This document shows positions 26,036-33,192 of a stretch of DNA of 64,000 nt, in pieces. Source of the DNA: 66-474 sp964489055 (lineage in GTDB: Bacteria; Pseudomonadota; Gammaproteobacteria; Xanthomonadales; Rhodanobacteraceae); contig CAZAXF010000002.1 of NCBI GenBank assembly GCA_964489055.1, positions 62,001-126,000 on the forward strand, read 5' to 3'. The first letter of the stretch is position 1, and every line of letters begins with the position of its first letter. The notes beneath the pieces were generated by a model. It had not been told where the DNA came from, made no database searches, and saw only the letters and a program-made list of their open reading frames with translations. A program made the translations under genes and the position numbers.

Positions 26036-26200
26036 GTGACTGACAACGACAAGGACAAACCCGTTCCCGGTTCCGACACCGTCAGGCCGCAGCCGGCCGA
26101 TGACGACGCGCGACGCGAGCGGCCCACGCCGGAGGGCGACGGCCTCGATCCGACGCGCTACGGCGACTGGGAAAAGAACGGACGCTGCATCGATTTTTGA
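26036..26200 (+). CDS. DUF1674 protein, SdhAF4-like succinate dehydrogenase assembly factor
   Basis: Encodes 54 residues from GTG at 26036. The C-terminal motif DPTRYGDWEKNGRCIDF is the DUF1674 signature shared with eukaryotic SdhAF4/Sdh8, which binds flavinylated SdhA and protects it during assembly. The first 30 residues are charged and disordered. It lies 133 bp upstream of sdhC on the same strand, which supports the assignment. It was too short to be obvious by length alone. Confidence 0.82.
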   Translation: MTDNDKDKPVPGSDTVRPQPADDDARRERPTPEGDGLDPTRYGDWEKNGRCIDF

Positions 26201-26333
26201 CGTCCGTGCACGCGCGCCACCCCGCGCATGCATCGCAAGCCGTGCGCGTTTCGTGCAACAATGGAAAATGATCGTCGTCGCGAACGCCGATCGTGGGGTC
26301 CATGTTCCGCCAGCCGTGACCAGGAAATCCGAC

Positions 26334-26756
26334 ATGTCAACATCCCGACCGTTGTCACCGCACCTTGGCATCTACCGCTGGCGCGTCAACATGCTGCAGT
26401 CGACGCTGCACCGCCTGACCGGCCTGTTCCTGTGCCTCGGGGCGTTGCTGGTGACCTGGGGCCTGATCGCGGCGGCGGACGGGCCGGCAGCGTGGCAGGT
26501 GTTCGCCGGATTCTGTGCCAGCTGGATCGGCCTGGTCCTGCTGTTCCTGTGGACCTGGTCGCTGCTGTTTCACCTGGTCAACGGCATCCAGCACCTGGTC
26601 CGTGACGCCGGTGCGAATTTCGGCCCGCCGACACGCGACCGTACCCACAATCCGGTGTACTGGTCGACCGGCTGGATCGTGCTCGCCATCAGCGTGGCGC
26701 TGACGGTGCTGGTGTGGATCCTGTTGATGCTGCACGTTGGCGGGGTGACGTCATGA
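26334..26756 (+). CDS. sdhC: Succinate dehydrogenase cytochrome b556 subunit
   Basis: Encodes 140 residues from ATG at 26334, with AGGAAA upstream. The N-terminal RPLSPHLGIYRWRVNM and LHRLTGLF are the family signature (quinone site Ser/Arg region), and the heme-ligating His is in FHLVNGIQHLVRD. Three membrane helices are visible. With SdhD it anchors the complex and reduces ubiquinone. ATGA overlap with sdhD. Confidence 0.95.
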   Translation: MSTSRPLSPHLGIYRWRVNMLQSTLHRLTGLFLCLGALLVTWGLIAAADGPAAWQVFAGFCASWIGLVLLFLWTWSLLFHLVNGIQHLVRDAGANFGPPTRDRTHNPVYWSTGWIVLAISVALTVLVWILLMLHVGGVTS

Positions 26757-27163
26757 GCGCCTACCCGGGACAGGAGGGACTGCGCACGCCGCTCAAGGTG
26801 GCGCGACGCGACGGTGCGTCGGGCACCGGCGTGCCCCACTGGTGGTTGCAGCGCGTCACCGCGGTCGCACTGGTTCCGCTGACGATCTGGTTCCTGTTCC
26901 TGCTCGGCGGCCTGATGGGTGCCGGCTACCCGGCGGTGCTGGCGACGATCGCCCAGCCCGTGCACGCGATTTTCCTGATCGTGCTGGCGGTGTGCATGTT
27001 CTGGCACGGCGCGCTGGGTCTGCAGGTGATCATCGAGGACTACGTGCACACGCGCTGGCTGGGACTGACCCTGCAGGTCGCCTTGCGTTTCGGCGCCAGT
27101 CTTGGCGCCCTGGCGTGCGTGCTGGCGGTGCTGGCCGTCTGGCTGGGCGGCGCCCCGCGGTAG
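26753..27163 (+). CDS. sdhD: Succinate dehydrogenase membrane anchor subunit
   Basis: Encodes 136 residues starting in the sdhC stop (ATGA at 26753). The N-terminal GVPHWWLQRVTAVALVPL and the HGALGLQVIIEDYVH motif (heme/quinone His and Asp-Tyr) are characteristic. Three membrane helices are visible. It is followed by sdhA after 31 bp. Confidence 0.93.
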   Translation: MSAYPGQEGLRTPLKVARRDGASGTGVPHWWLQRVTAVALVPLTIWFLFLLGGLMGAGYPAVLATIAQPVHAIFLIVLAVCMFWHGALGLQVIIEDYVHTRWLGLTLQVALRFGASLGALACVLAVLAVWLGGAPR

Positions 27164-27194
27164 CTGAACTTCCATCGCTTGCAAAGGGGCCCGC

Positions 27195-28991
27195 ATGGCT
27201 GCTGAAAGTTACAAGGTCGAAACCCACGAATACGACGTGGTGGTGGTGGGCGCCGGCGGCGCCGGACTGCGCGCCACCATGGGGCTGGCCGCGAAGGGAT
27301 TGTCCGCGGCCTGTGTCACCAAGGTATTTCCGACCCGCTCACACACCGTCGCGGCGCAGGGCGGCATGGCCGCCGCGCTCGGCAACATGGGTGAGGACGA
27401 CTGGCGCTACCACTTCTACGACACCGTCAAGGGCGGTGACTGGCTGGGCGACCAGGACGCGATCGAATACATGTGCCGCGAGGCGATTCCGGCGGTCATC
27501 GAACTGGAACACTTCGGCGTGCCGTTCTCGCGCACGAAGGATGGCAGGATCTACCAGCGGCCGTTCGGCGGCATGACGGTCCGCTACGGCGAAGGCCTGG
27601 CGCAGCGCAGTTGCGCCGCCGCCGACCGCACCGGTCACGCGATCCTGCACACACTGTACACCCAGGCGCTGAAGCACGATGCCCGGTTCTTCGTCGAGTA
27701 TTTCGCGACCGACCTGGTGAAGGATCCGGCCAGTGGCCGCATCGCGGGCGTGCTCGCGATCGACCTCAACGAAGGCACGTTGCACTTCTTCAAGGGCCAC
27801 GCGATCGTGCTGGCCACGGGCGGCTACGGGCGGGCGTACGCTTCGTGCACCGGCGCGCACACCCAGACCGGCGATGGTGGCGGCATGGCCTTGCGCGCCG
27901 GCATCGCCATGCAGGACCTCGAATTCGTCCAGTTCCATCCGACCGGCATCTACGGCGCGGGCTGCCTGATCACCGAGGGCGTGCGCGGCGAAGGCGGCTA
28001 CCTCACCAATGCAAAGGGCGAGCGTTTCATGGAGCGCTACGCGCCGAACGTAAAGGACCTGGCCTCGCGCGACGTGGTGAGCCGTGCCATGACCATGGAA
28101 ATCCGCGAGGGCCGCGGCGTCGGCGACCAGGCCGACCACGTGCTGCTGAACCTCGCGCACCTGGGCGCCGAGGTGTTGCACGAACGCCTGCCGGGCATCT
28201 CCGAGACGGCGCGCATTTTCGCCGGCGTCGACGTGACGAAGGAGCCGATCCCGGTACTGCCCACCGTCCACTACAACATGGGTGGCATCCCGACCAACCA
28301 CCACGGCGAAGTGGTGCAGAAGGTCGGCGACGATCCGGACGTCGTGGTGCCGGGCCTGTTCGCGATCGGCGAAGCCGCGTGCGTGTCGGTGCACGGGGCC
28401 AATCGCCTGGGTACCAATTCACTGCTGGATATCGTGGTGTTCGGACGTGCCGCCGCCAACCGTTGCGCCGAGATCATCGAACCGGACACGCCACATCACG
28501 ACCTGCCATCGGACGCGCTGGAGCCGGCGCTCACCCGCCTGGACAAGTTGCGGCACGCCGATGGCGGGACGCCGACCGCGCAGCTGCGCGTGAAGATGCA
28601 GAAGACGATGCAGGAAGACGCCGCGGTGTTCCGTACCGCCGAAACGCTCCAGGAAGGCTGCAAACGGATCGACGAGGTCTACGCCCAGTTCGCCGATGTC
28701 CGTGTCAGCGACCATTCGCTGATCTGGAATTCCGACCTGGTCGAAACCTTCGAGCTGGCCAACCTGCTGGGCCAGGCCGTCGCCACCATGCACTCGGCCG
28801 AACAACGCCCGGAGACACGCGGCGGCCACGCACGCGAGGACTTTCCCGAGCGCGACGACGCCAACTGGATGAAGCACACGCTGGTCAAGGTGGATGACAA
28901 GGGCGCCTGTTCGTTCGACTACCGCCCCGTGCATTCCAACCCCATGACCGACGAGGTGAAGTCCGTCCCGCCCGCCAAACGGGTGTATTGA
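27195..28991 (+). CDS. sdhA: Succinate dehydrogenase flavoprotein subunit
   Basis: Encodes 598 residues. The FAD-binding motif GAGGAGLRA lies near residue 21, and the flavin-attachment His is in FPTRSHTVAAQGG. The catalytic region includes the HPTGIYGAGCLITEGVRGEGG stretch and GANRLGTNSLLD near the FAD isoalloxazine. It oxidises succinate to fumarate in the TCA cycle. The gene is full length and all hallmark residues are present. A 123-bp spacer made partly of 7-bp repeats separates it from sdhB. Confidence 0.97.
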   Translation: MAAESYKVETHEYDVVVVGAGGAGLRATMGLAAKGLSAACVTKVFPTRSHTVAAQGGMAAALGNMGEDDWRYHFYDTVKGGDWLGDQDAIEYMCREAIPAVIELEHFGVPFSRTKDGRIYQRPFGGMTVRYGEGLAQRSCAAADRTGHAILHTLYTQALKHDARFFVEYFATDLVKDPASGRIAGVLAIDLNEGTLHFFKGHAIVLATGGYGRAYASCTGAHTQTGDGGGMALRAGIAMQDLEFVQFHPTGIYGAGCLITEGVRGEGGYLTNAKGERFMERYAPNVKDLASRDVVSRAMTMEIREGRGVGDQADHVLLNLAHLGAEVLHERLPGISETARIFAGVDVTKEPIPVLPTVHYNMGGIPTNHHGEVVQKVGDDPDVVVPGLFAIGEAACVSVHGANRLGTNSLLDIVVFGRAAANRCAEIIEPDTPHHDLPSDALEPALTRLDKLRHADGGTPTAQLRVKMQKTMQEDAAVFRTAETLQEGCKRIDEVYAQFADVRVSDHSLIWNSDLVETFELANLLGQAVATMHSAEQRPETRGGHAREDFPERDDANWMKHTLVKVDDKGACSFDYRPVHSNPMTDEVKSVPPAKRVY

Positions 28992-28996
28992 TGTAC

Positions 28997-29103
28997 GGGA
29001 ATCGGGAATCGGGAATCGGGAATCGCATGCCGGGTTTGGCACCCGCTTGTTGCGTTCGCGTTGCCCTGACTTGCCGATTCCCGATTCCCCATTCTCCATT
29101 CCC
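28997..29103. repeat. Inverted pair of 7-bp repeat arrays between sdhA and sdhB
   Basis: Four copies of GGGAATC (28997-29024) are followed 51 bp later by four 7-bp units in the opposite sense (29076-29103: GATTCCC twice, then CATTCTC and CATTCCC). The two 28-bp arrays can pair in the mRNA to form a long hairpin inside the sdh operon. Confidence 0.85.
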
Positions 29104-29114
29104 GAGATTCTGAA

Positions 29115-29894
29115 ATGGCCGAATTCACACTACCGAAGATGTCCAGGGTCCGGAAGGGCAAGCGCTTTGCCGCCAAGCCGGGCGCCAAGAAGGTGCGCAA
29201 CTTCCGGGTGTACCGCTGGGATCCGGACGTCGGCGGCAATCCGCGCGTGGATACCTACGAGGTCGACGTCACCGGCTCGGCGATGGTCCTTGACGTATTG
29301 CTGAAGATCAAGAACGAGATCGACCCCACGCTGACGCTGCGCCGCTCGTGCCGCGAAGGCGTTTGCGGCTCCTGCGCGATGAACATCGACGGCGAGAATA
29401 CGCTTGCGTGCACCAAGGGCATGGACGAATTGCCCGCCGGCGACGTCAGCGTGTATCCGCTGCCGCACATGCCGGTGGTCAAGGACCTTGTACCCGACCT
29501 CACGCATTTCTACGCCCAGTACGCCTCCATCAAGCCGTGGATGCAGACCCAGAGTTCGCCCGGTTCGCGTGAACGGCTGCAGTCGCCCGCGGACCGCAAG
29601 AAACTCGACGGCCTGTACGAATGCATCCTTTGCGCGTGCTGCACCACCGCGTGCCCGAGCTACTGGTGGAACCCCGACCGCTTCCTCGGCCCGGCAGTAC
29701 TGCTCCAGGCCTACCGCTGGATCGTCGATTCGCGCGACGAGATGACCGGCGAACGGCTGGACGACCTGGACGACCCGTTCAAGCTGTACCGCTGCCACAC
29801 CATCATGAACTGCACCAACGCCTGCCCCAAGGGCCTGAACCCGGCGCAGGCGATTTCCGGGATCAAGCAGATGCTGGTGAACCGGACGGTGTGA
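29115..29894 (+). CDS. sdhB: Succinate dehydrogenase iron-sulfur subunit
   Basis: Encodes 259 residues. The 2Fe-2S cluster motif is SCREGVCGSCAMNIDG with a later Cys in LACTKG. The 4Fe-4S and 3Fe-4S motifs follow in CILCACCTTACPSYWWN and CHTIMNCTNACPKGLNP. It transfers electrons from SdhA to the quinone site. The ribosome binding site before ATG at 29115 is poor (GAGATTCTGAA), possibly reflecting the repeat insertion just upstream. Confidence 0.97.
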   Translation: MAEFTLPKMSRVRKGKRFAAKPGAKKVRNFRVYRWDPDVGGNPRVDTYEVDVTGSAMVLDVLLKIKNEIDPTLTLRRSCREGVCGSCAMNIDGENTLACTKGMDELPAGDVSVYPLPHMPVVKDLVPDLTHFYAQYASIKPWMQTQSSPGSRERLQSPADRKKLDGLYECILCACCTTACPSYWWNPDRFLGPAVLLQAYRWIVDSRDEMTGERLDDLDDPFKLYRCHTIMNCTNACPKGLNPAQAISGIKQMLVNRTV

Positions 29895-29905
29895 ATGAAG
29901 AGCCG

Positions 29906-29940
29906 GGACCAAGGACCAAGGACCAAGGACCAAGGACCAA
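29906..29940. repeat. Five tandem 7-bp repeats (GGACCAA) after sdhB
   Basis: Five exact copies of GGACCAA begin 11 bp after the sdhB stop. I see no inverted partner nearby. Confidence 0.9.
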
Positions 29941-29960
29941 GGAAAGCATAACCATCCGCT

Positions 29961-30005
29961 GTCATTCCGGGGCCGCACCCGGCCCCATCGGGTGCGGAAC
30001 CCGAC
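29961..30005. repeat. Half copy of the GTCATTCCGGGG palindromic element
   Basis: Starts with GTCATTCCGGGGC, then the hairpin CCGCACCCG/CGGGTGCGG (29973-29981 with 29989-29997), then GAACCCG. It matches the left half of the elements at 50967-51079 and 59608-59732 but with different, still paired, hairpin bases. Confidence 0.7.
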
Positions 30006-30113
30006 TGCGGAGGCAGGGACGCCGAAGCGAACGTCGGCATAGCCGACGGCCCGAAGGGCGAGCCACAGGAGGGTGGCGAGTCTGTCTATCCCGATCTTGG
30101 CTCACGACACCCC

Positions 30114-30383
30114 ATGACAAACTTGCCGCCATCCAACGCGCGGATCAAGCGGCTGCGCTGGCGCTGCCGGCGGGGTACGCGCGAGCTGGATGCGCTGCTC
30201 GGCGGCTGGCTGGATCGTCACGGCGCAGATATGGACAGCGAAACAATGCAAGCGTTTGACGCCCTGCTCGACCAGCAGGATCCCGAGTTGTGGGACTGGT
30301 TCATGGGACATGCCGAGCCGCCGCGTGACGACTGGCGCGTGATCGTGACGGATATCCGGCAGCGGGCGGGACTGGTGCCATGA
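30114..30383 (+). CDS. sdhE: FAD assembly factor SdhE
   Basis: Encodes 89 residues. The family signature RLRWRCRRGTRELD is at about residues 12-25, with Arg-Gly for SdhA contact, and the C-terminal PELWDWFMGHAEPP follows. SdhE promotes covalent flavinylation of SdhA. No Shine-Dalgarno is evident before ATG at 30114; the 219-bp gap from sdhB is filled with repeats. ATGA overlap with the next gene. Confidence 0.93.
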   Translation: MTNLPPSNARIKRLRWRCRRGTRELDALLGGWLDRHGADMDSETMQAFDALLDQQDPELWDWFMGHAEPPRDDWRVIVTDIRQRAGLVP

Positions 30384-30832
30384 AGGATGCCCCCACCATT
30401 GCAGTCAGCCTGCGGGTGTCCGGGATACTGGTTGCCGCGATTGTGCTGGTCATGGTGCTTGCCTTGATTGCGGTGTCGCTGACCGGCGCCCATGGGTGGG
30501 TGCGCAACGCATTGTTTATTCTGGTGCTGGTGTTGGGCTCGACAGCTGTAGGCCGCGCACGGCCACGCATCACGTCCTTGGTTTGGCGTTCCGATGGCGG
30601 CGCCGACATCCGCCTGCGCGACACCGCGCTGGAAGACGGTCGCGAGGTCCAGGGCGCGATCCAGACGGCACGGGTCATGGGCCCGCTGATCGTTCTGACC
30701 ATCCGCTGGCCGCCGCGCGAGCGCGCGCACTTGTGGTTGCTGCCCGACAACCTCGACGCCGATACCCGCCGCCGCCTGCGCGCGCGGCTGGGCGCGGGAT
30801 TGCCTCTGTCAGGGAACGCCGACACCGGATAG
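30380..30832 (+). CDS. ygfX: YgfX-like (CptA family) membrane protein
   Basis: Encodes 150 residues, translationally coupled to sdhE by ATGA, exactly the neighbour relation of E. coli SdhE and YgfX. Two membrane helices (about 10-32 and 42-60) are followed by a cytoplasmic part with the RERAHLWLLPDNLDADTRRRLRARL ending that matches E. coli YgfX (HLWLAADSMD...RRIL). YgfX interacts with SdhE, and its E. coli homologue has been reported as a toxin acting on FtsZ/MreB. Similarity over the rest is low, so the call rests on context plus the C-terminal motif. Confidence 0.75.
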   Translation: MKDAPTIAVSLRVSGILVAAIVLVMVLALIAVSLTGAHGWVRNALFILVLVLGSTAVGRARPRITSLVWRSDGGADIRLRDTALEDGREVQGAIQTARVMGPLIVLTIRWPPRERAHLWLLPDNLDADTRRRLRARLGAGLPLSGNADTG

Positions 30833-30918
30833 CGGTCTGAACCGCTTGTCGCGTTCGGCCTTTCCCTTCACGCTTAGCCGTGGCTTGGATCTGCGGTGGT
30901 CAGCACGAATTTGACCCC

Positions 30919-30953
30919 GAGTCCCGAGTCCCGAGTCCCGAGTCCCGAGTCCC
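30919..30953. repeat. Five tandem 7-bp repeats (GAGTCCC) before lolC
   Basis: Five exact GAGTCCC copies end 10 bp before the lolC start codon, in the place where a ribosome binding site would be expected. The unit differs from the sdh and lol arrays but keeps the 7-bp period. Confidence 0.9.
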
Positions 30954-30963
30954 GGCCTTTCCC

Positions 30964-32208
30964 ATGTTCCGACCGCTAGAACTGTTCATCGGCACCCGCT
31001 ACATCCGCGCCAAGCGGCGCAATCACTTCATTTCCTTCATCAGCGTGGCGTCGATCCTGGGCCTTGTGATCGGTATCACCGCGCTGATCACGGTGATTTC
31101 GGTGATGAACGGGTTCGATACCGAACTGCGCTCGCGCATCCTCGGCATGGTCTCGCAGGCCACCGTTTCCAGCGTCGGCAGCAGCATGCCCGACTGGCAG
31201 AAGGCGCTTTCCATCGCCGAGCAGAATCCGCACGTGAAGGGTGCCGCGCCCTACGTCGAGCGCGAGTCCTGGCTGCGCGGCAACGCGGCCAGCCAGGGTG
31301 CGATCGTGCGCGGCATCCTGCCCGACCAGGAACCGAAGGTCGCCGACATCGGTTCCAAGATGATCGCCGGCAAGCTCACTGCGCTCACGCCCGGTTCGTG
31401 GGGCATCGTGCTGGGACGCGATCTCGCGCTCACGCTGGGCGTCAACGTCGGCGACAGCGTGGTGGTGTATGCACCGGTCATCAGCGTCACGCCGATCGGT
31501 GCCATGCCGCGCCTGCGCCGCTTCACGGTGGTGGGCATCTTCGAGGCCGGCATGCAGGAATACGATTCCGGGCTGGCCGTGGTCAACATGCATGACGCCG
31601 AAAAACTCTACCGCCTGGACGGTCCCACCGGCATCCGGCTGAAGCTGGATGACCTGTTCGCGGCAAACCGGGTGGCGACGACGCTGGCCAACGAGCTGGG
31701 CGCGGCCTACCGCGTGCAGGGCTGGATGCAGCAGCACGTCAATTTCTTCAAGGCGATCGCGATGGAAAAGATGGTGATGTTCATCATCCTGTCGCTGATC
31801 GTGGCGGTGGCCGCGTTCAACCTGGTGTCCTCGCTGGTGATGCTGGTGACCGACAAGCGCTCGGACATCGCGATCCTTCGCACGCTGGGCGCAACGCCGC
31901 GCTCGATCATGGGTGTGTTCATGATCCAGGGCATGCTGATCGGGATGATGGGCATCGTGATCGGCGTGGTCTGCGGCGTGGCCCTGGCAATCAACGTGCC
32001 CGACATCGCCAATGCGTTCCAGAACCTCACCGGATACCAACTGCTTCCCGAGTCGGTGTATTACATCAACAACGTGCCCAGCAAGCTGGAATGGAGCAGC
32101 GTCGGCTGGATCGCCGGCATGGCCTTCCTGTTCTCGCTGCTGGCGACGATCTACCCGGCGTGGCGCGCGTCGCGGACTCAGCCGGCGGAGGCGTTGCGGT
32201 ATGAGTGA
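30964..32208 (+). CDS. lolC: Lipoprotein-releasing ABC transporter permease LolC/LolE
   Basis: Encodes 414 residues from ATG at 30964. Four membrane helices surround a large periplasmic domain after helix 1. The N-terminal FIGTRYIRAKRRNHFISFISVASILG and the C-terminal YPAWRASRTQPAEALRYE are diagnostic of this family. With LolD it extracts lipoproteins from the inner membrane and passes them to LolA. Only one permease gene is present here, so the transporter may be a LolF-type homodimer, or a second permease may lie elsewhere. The start lies directly after a GAGTCCC array. Confidence 0.93.
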   Translation: MFRPLELFIGTRYIRAKRRNHFISFISVASILGLVIGITALITVISVMNGFDTELRSRILGMVSQATVSSVGSSMPDWQKALSIAEQNPHVKGAAPYVERESWLRGNAASQGAIVRGILPDQEPKVADIGSKMIAGKLTALTPGSWGIVLGRDLALTLGVNVGDSVVVYAPVISVTPIGAMPRLRRFTVVGIFEAGMQEYDSGLAVVNMHDAEKLYRLDGPTGIRLKLDDLFAANRVATTLANELGAAYRVQGWMQQHVNFFKAIAMEKMVMFIILSLIVAVAAFNLVSSLVMLVTDKRSDIAILRTLGATPRSIMGVFMIQGMLIGMMGIVIGVVCGVALAINVPDIANAFQNLTGYQLLPESVYYINNVPSKLEWSSVGWIAGMAFLFSLLATIYPAWRASRTQPAEALRYE

Positions 32209-32212
32209 TTTC

Positions 32213-32396
32213 GGGGACTGGGGACCGGGGACCGGGGACCGGGCGGCAGCATCGCCATGGTCGTCATGCAGCGGCCGGATCGCGCAGTCGGCGTTGCGCG
32301 GTGTCGGTGTCGTGCCATGCGGGCAACCGCGCAAGGTCCAGTTGGAAAACCACTCCTCATCGAAAGCTGGTCCCCGGTCCCCGGTCCCCGGTCCCG
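32213..32396. repeat. Inverted 7-bp repeat arrays between lolC and lolD
   Basis: GGGGACT plus three GGGGACC copies (32213-32240) face four GGTCCCC/GGTCCCG copies (32369-32396), 128 bp apart. The arrays are reverse complements and could form a 28-bp stem in the lol mRNA. A third array continues into lolD (32473-32500). Confidence 0.85.
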
Positions 32397-32448
32397 CCCC
32401 GACGGTTGCCACTACCGCAATGAGCCCAACAACCCCGGGAGCCACACG

Positions 32449-33186
32449 ATGAGCACGATCGAGCCATCCCCCGGTCCCCGGTCCCCGGTCCCCGGTCCCG
32501 CGGTTGTCCTCCAGGCAAGTCACATCGCCAAGACGTACAAGGAAGGCAAGCTGCGTACGCCGGTGCTGCACGACGTGAGTTTCGAGCTGGGGCGCGGGCA
32601 GACGCTGGCGATCGTGGGGGCGTCGGGTTCGGGCAAGAGCACCTTGCTGCACATCCTGGGCGGGCTGGACACGCCGACCGGGGGCCGCGTGGTGCTGGAG
32701 GGCCGCGAGCTTTCGAAACTGGCGGATGCCGAGCGCGGGCGGGTGCGCAATCGTTCGCTGGGATTCGTGTACCAGTTCCATCACCTGCTGCCCGAGTTTT
32801 CGGCGCTGGAAAACGTCGCGATGCCGCTGTTGATCCGCGGCACGCCGATCGCTGAGGCGCGCACGCAGTCGACGACGCTGCTGGAACGCGTCGGCCTTGG
32901 GCATCGGCTGGAGCACAAGCCTGGCGAGCTGTCCGGTGGCGAACGCCAGCGTTGCGCGATGGCGCGTGCACTGGTGACGCGGCCGGCCTGCGTGCTGGCC
33001 GACGAGCCGACCGGAAACCTCGACGAAAAGAACGCCGCGTCGCTGTACGAGCTGATGCTGGAACTGAACCGCGAGATCCACACCAGCATCGTGCTGGTCA
33101 CGCACGACCATTCGCTTGCACGCCGCATGGACCGCGCGATGGAATTGAGTGCAGGCGTGCTGCGGCCCATTCCACCCGGATCCTGA
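32449..33186 (+). CDS. lolD: Lipoprotein-releasing ABC transporter ATP-binding subunit
   Basis: Encodes 245 residues. Walker A is GASGSGKST, the signature is LSGGERQR, and Walker B is CVLADEPTGNLD. LolD powers release of lipoproteins from the inner membrane. Residues about 8-18 (SPGPRSPVPGP) are encoded by a GGTCCCC heptamer array that continues the intergenic ones, so the N-terminus carries a repeat-derived insertion; no other ATG is available before the conserved VVLQASHIAKTYKEG. There is no evident ribosome binding site before 32449. Confidence 0.94.
   Translation: MSTIEPSPGPRSPVPGPAVVLQASHIAKTYKEGKLRTPVLHDVSFELGRGQTLAIVGASGSGKSTLLHILGGLDTPTGGRVVLEGRELSKLADAERGRVRNRSLGFVYQFHHLLPEFSALENVAMPLLIRGTPIAEARTQSTTLLERVGLGHRLEHKPGELSGGERQRCAMARALVTRPACVLADEPTGNLDEKNAASLYELMLELNREIHTSIVLVTHDHSLARRMDRAMELSAGVLRPIPPGS
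32473..32500. repeat. 7-bp repeat array inside the lolD coding region
   Basis: Three GGTCCCC copies and one GGTCCCG, identical in unit and orientation to the intergenic array at 32369-32396. Because 28 is not a multiple of 3, a change by one unit would shift the lolD reading frame. Confidence 0.88.
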
Positions 33187-33192
33187 GCAGGC

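Noticed and set aside
28997..32500. 7-bp arrays considered as CRISPR or as transposon ends
   Set aside because: Units are only 7 bp with no spacers, differ between arrays, and no transposase is present.
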